A DNA stretch of 64,000 nucleotides, from the NCBI GenBank assembly GCA_973895155.1, contig OZ316893.1, positions 15,748,001-15,812,000 on the forward strand, written 5' to 3'. The position numbers and the translations under genes were made by a program. Positions 63,088 through 64,000 of the stretch are shown here, piece after piece (within the stretch, counting starts at the first letter, position 1; each line of letters opens with the position of its first letter). Below the pieces are notes generated by a model. It had not been told where the DNA came from. It was given only the letters and a program-made list of their open reading frames with translations, and searched no databases. Source of the DNA: Marsupella aquatica (taxonomy: Eukaryota > Marchantiophyta).

Positions 63088-63341
63088 TGATGTGGCAGTG
63101 TGACTATGTCTGGATGTATGTGACAAGCAATGTATGTTGTGTAGCGATGTGTGCGTGTTGGCATCGACCGTGGTTCGATTCTATTTAGACTATTGTGGGT
63201 TTTAGACACGTGTGGACATGAGTTCCACTTGTATTCCATTCTCTTGTGTTTGTGATGTGGTAGTGTGACTATGTCTGGATGTATGTGACAAGCGATCCCG
63301 CAAGCGATGTTTGTTGTGTAGCGATGTGTATGCGCACAACA
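63088..63341 (+). repeat. Terminal repeat block of copy B (rest of inner repeat, LTR remnant, outer repeat)
   Basis: 63,088-63,146 completes the inner repeat. About 45 bp (CATCGACCGTGGTTCGATTCTA) match the end of the 5' LTR unit at 42,165-42,186. The outer repeat, TTGTGGGTTTTAGACACGTG... from 63,193, ends GCACAACA at 63,341, parallel to GCACGACA of copy A. Confidence 0.65.
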
Positions 63342-64000
63342 AACTTGATGGCTTGACAACAACTTCATAAATTGGCAATCCTGCAAGAGCCACCATACAA
63401 AATCAGGGGGGCCCAAATTAAAGGGGACAAGTACCAGCCCAAGGGACCAAAGGTTGACGCACTAATACCATAGAGGCCGGAACAAGGGACGAAGCTGGGC
63501 CCCAAAGGAGGAAAATACACAAGGAATTTAGACTCTACATCTGGACGAGCTTTAGAAAAACAAACTCAAACCTCACGATTTGTTCCAATTCTACTTACAA
63601 ACTCCACAATCACCTTACTGGAGAAATGGTGTTGAAGTAAAGCAGCAGCAAAGCCAGGAAGATTCTGTCAGATTTCCTTGACTGAATTGAATTGCGTCAT
63701 AGCTAGAGGCACATCCCCATGGTAAATCAGCCCAGTCCAATCAGCCCAGTCCACTTCTCCATCACAATGTAGTTACATGACATTATCTCACACCCTACTT
63801 GAAGGAAGTGATCAGCTAAGATGGTAACATTGATCTATGGCTCCTACAGCAGAAAGCCGAATGAGTCCATCATCTTATGTGCACAAAGTGATAGAGCAGG
63901 CCTTCTTTACATACAACATTCATTCCATATCCAACACTTTCAAGCTAAGCATAGTGAAGCTGACATCGGGATGACCTCAATGAAAAGCAAATGTTTCAAT
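63342..64000. other. No recognisable gene
   Basis: Flanking sequence after copy B; no ORF, repeat or RNA gene that I can support. Confidence 0.5.

Larger units (their letters stand above)
41875..63341 (+). mobile_element. Ty3/gypsy retrotransposon with DNA methyltransferase and PHD finger (copy B)
   Basis: Second member of the family, on the plus strand. Order: LTR (41,875), leader, gag, protease, methyltransferase, RT, RNase H, integrase, PHD, polypurine tract (55,484), terminal repeat block ending GCACAACA at 63,341. Four later insertions account for about 12 kb: a MITE (47,324), a 4.06-kb element (50,495), a solo LTR (54,647) and a chromovirus (55,544). It has many more stops than copy A and is clearly older or more mutated. 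The domain order is identical, so methyltransferase and PHD are fixed parts of the family. Confidence 0.85.

Noticed and set aside
63160-63185. tRNA T-arm-like string GTGGTTCGATTCTA (also near 42,170)
   Set aside because: No acceptor stem, D-arm or anticodon arm can be assembled around it; it is part of the LTR end shared by both ends of copy B.

Overview
This is a transposon-dense stretch of plant (streptophyte) nuclear DNA. The evidence is a Ty3/gypsy chromovirus with an initiator-Met-tRNA-type primer binding site and a C-terminal chromodomain, copia-type LTRs, a LINE remnant, a Mutator-like gene fragment, several MITE families and 'plant transposon protein'-type ORFs. No intact host gene, tRNA, rRNA, CRISPR array or bacterial-type operon is recognisable. 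A DNMT3-type methyltransferase captured by a retroelement would suit a non-seed plant or charophyte relative, but that is only a suggestion.

Layout. 1-2,137: 5' part of a minus-strand chromovirus (LTR plus gag start) inserted into a Mutator-like gene fragment (2,138-3,461). 3.5-10.7 kb: mostly non-coding, with a 3x50-bp tandem repeat, a fold-back element and an 8-bp-TSD MITE. 10,770-29.6 kb: a nested stack. A chromovirus LTR is split by a 16.6-kb minus-strand Ty3/gypsy element (11,205-27,771). That element is itself interrupted by a 6.7-kb plus-strand gag-type element (18,066-24,734), which carries two MITEs of its own. 30.6-35 kb: another MITE of the same family and two long plus-strand ORFs, one with a transposon-protein-like region and one a long coiled coil. 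36-41.8 kb: sparse, with a copia-type LTR, a LINE fragment and a repeat-rich TIR element. 41,875-63,341: a second, plus-strand and more decayed copy of the same Ty3/gypsy family. It is interrupted by a MITE (47,324), a 4.06-kb gene-bearing insertion (50,495), a copia-type solo LTR (54,647) and a 7.5-kb chromovirus (55,544-63,082). Its last ~250 bp resume after the chromovirus.

The main discovery candidate is the Ty3/gypsy family present twice (minus 11.2-27.8 kb, plus 41.9-63.3 kb). Its order is gag, protease, a full C5-cytosine DNA methyltransferase domain, reverse transcriptase, RNase H, integrase, PHD finger. The methyltransferase motifs run in unpermuted order and look DNMT3-like rather than DRM-like. 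The PHD finger is fused in frame to the integrase C-terminus, where chromoviruses carry a chromodomain. One mobile element therefore pairs a DNA-methylation writer with a histone reader. Both copies are broken by stops, frameshifts and insertions, so function is inferred for the family, not for these copies. Retroelement capture of C5 methyltransferases has precedent in charophyte algae and dinoflagellates; pairing with an integrase-linked PHD finger is what I regard as potentially new.

Most element boundaries come from target-site duplications and from reading frames that rejoin across the insertions. Domain calls rest on visible motifs. No database search was possible.
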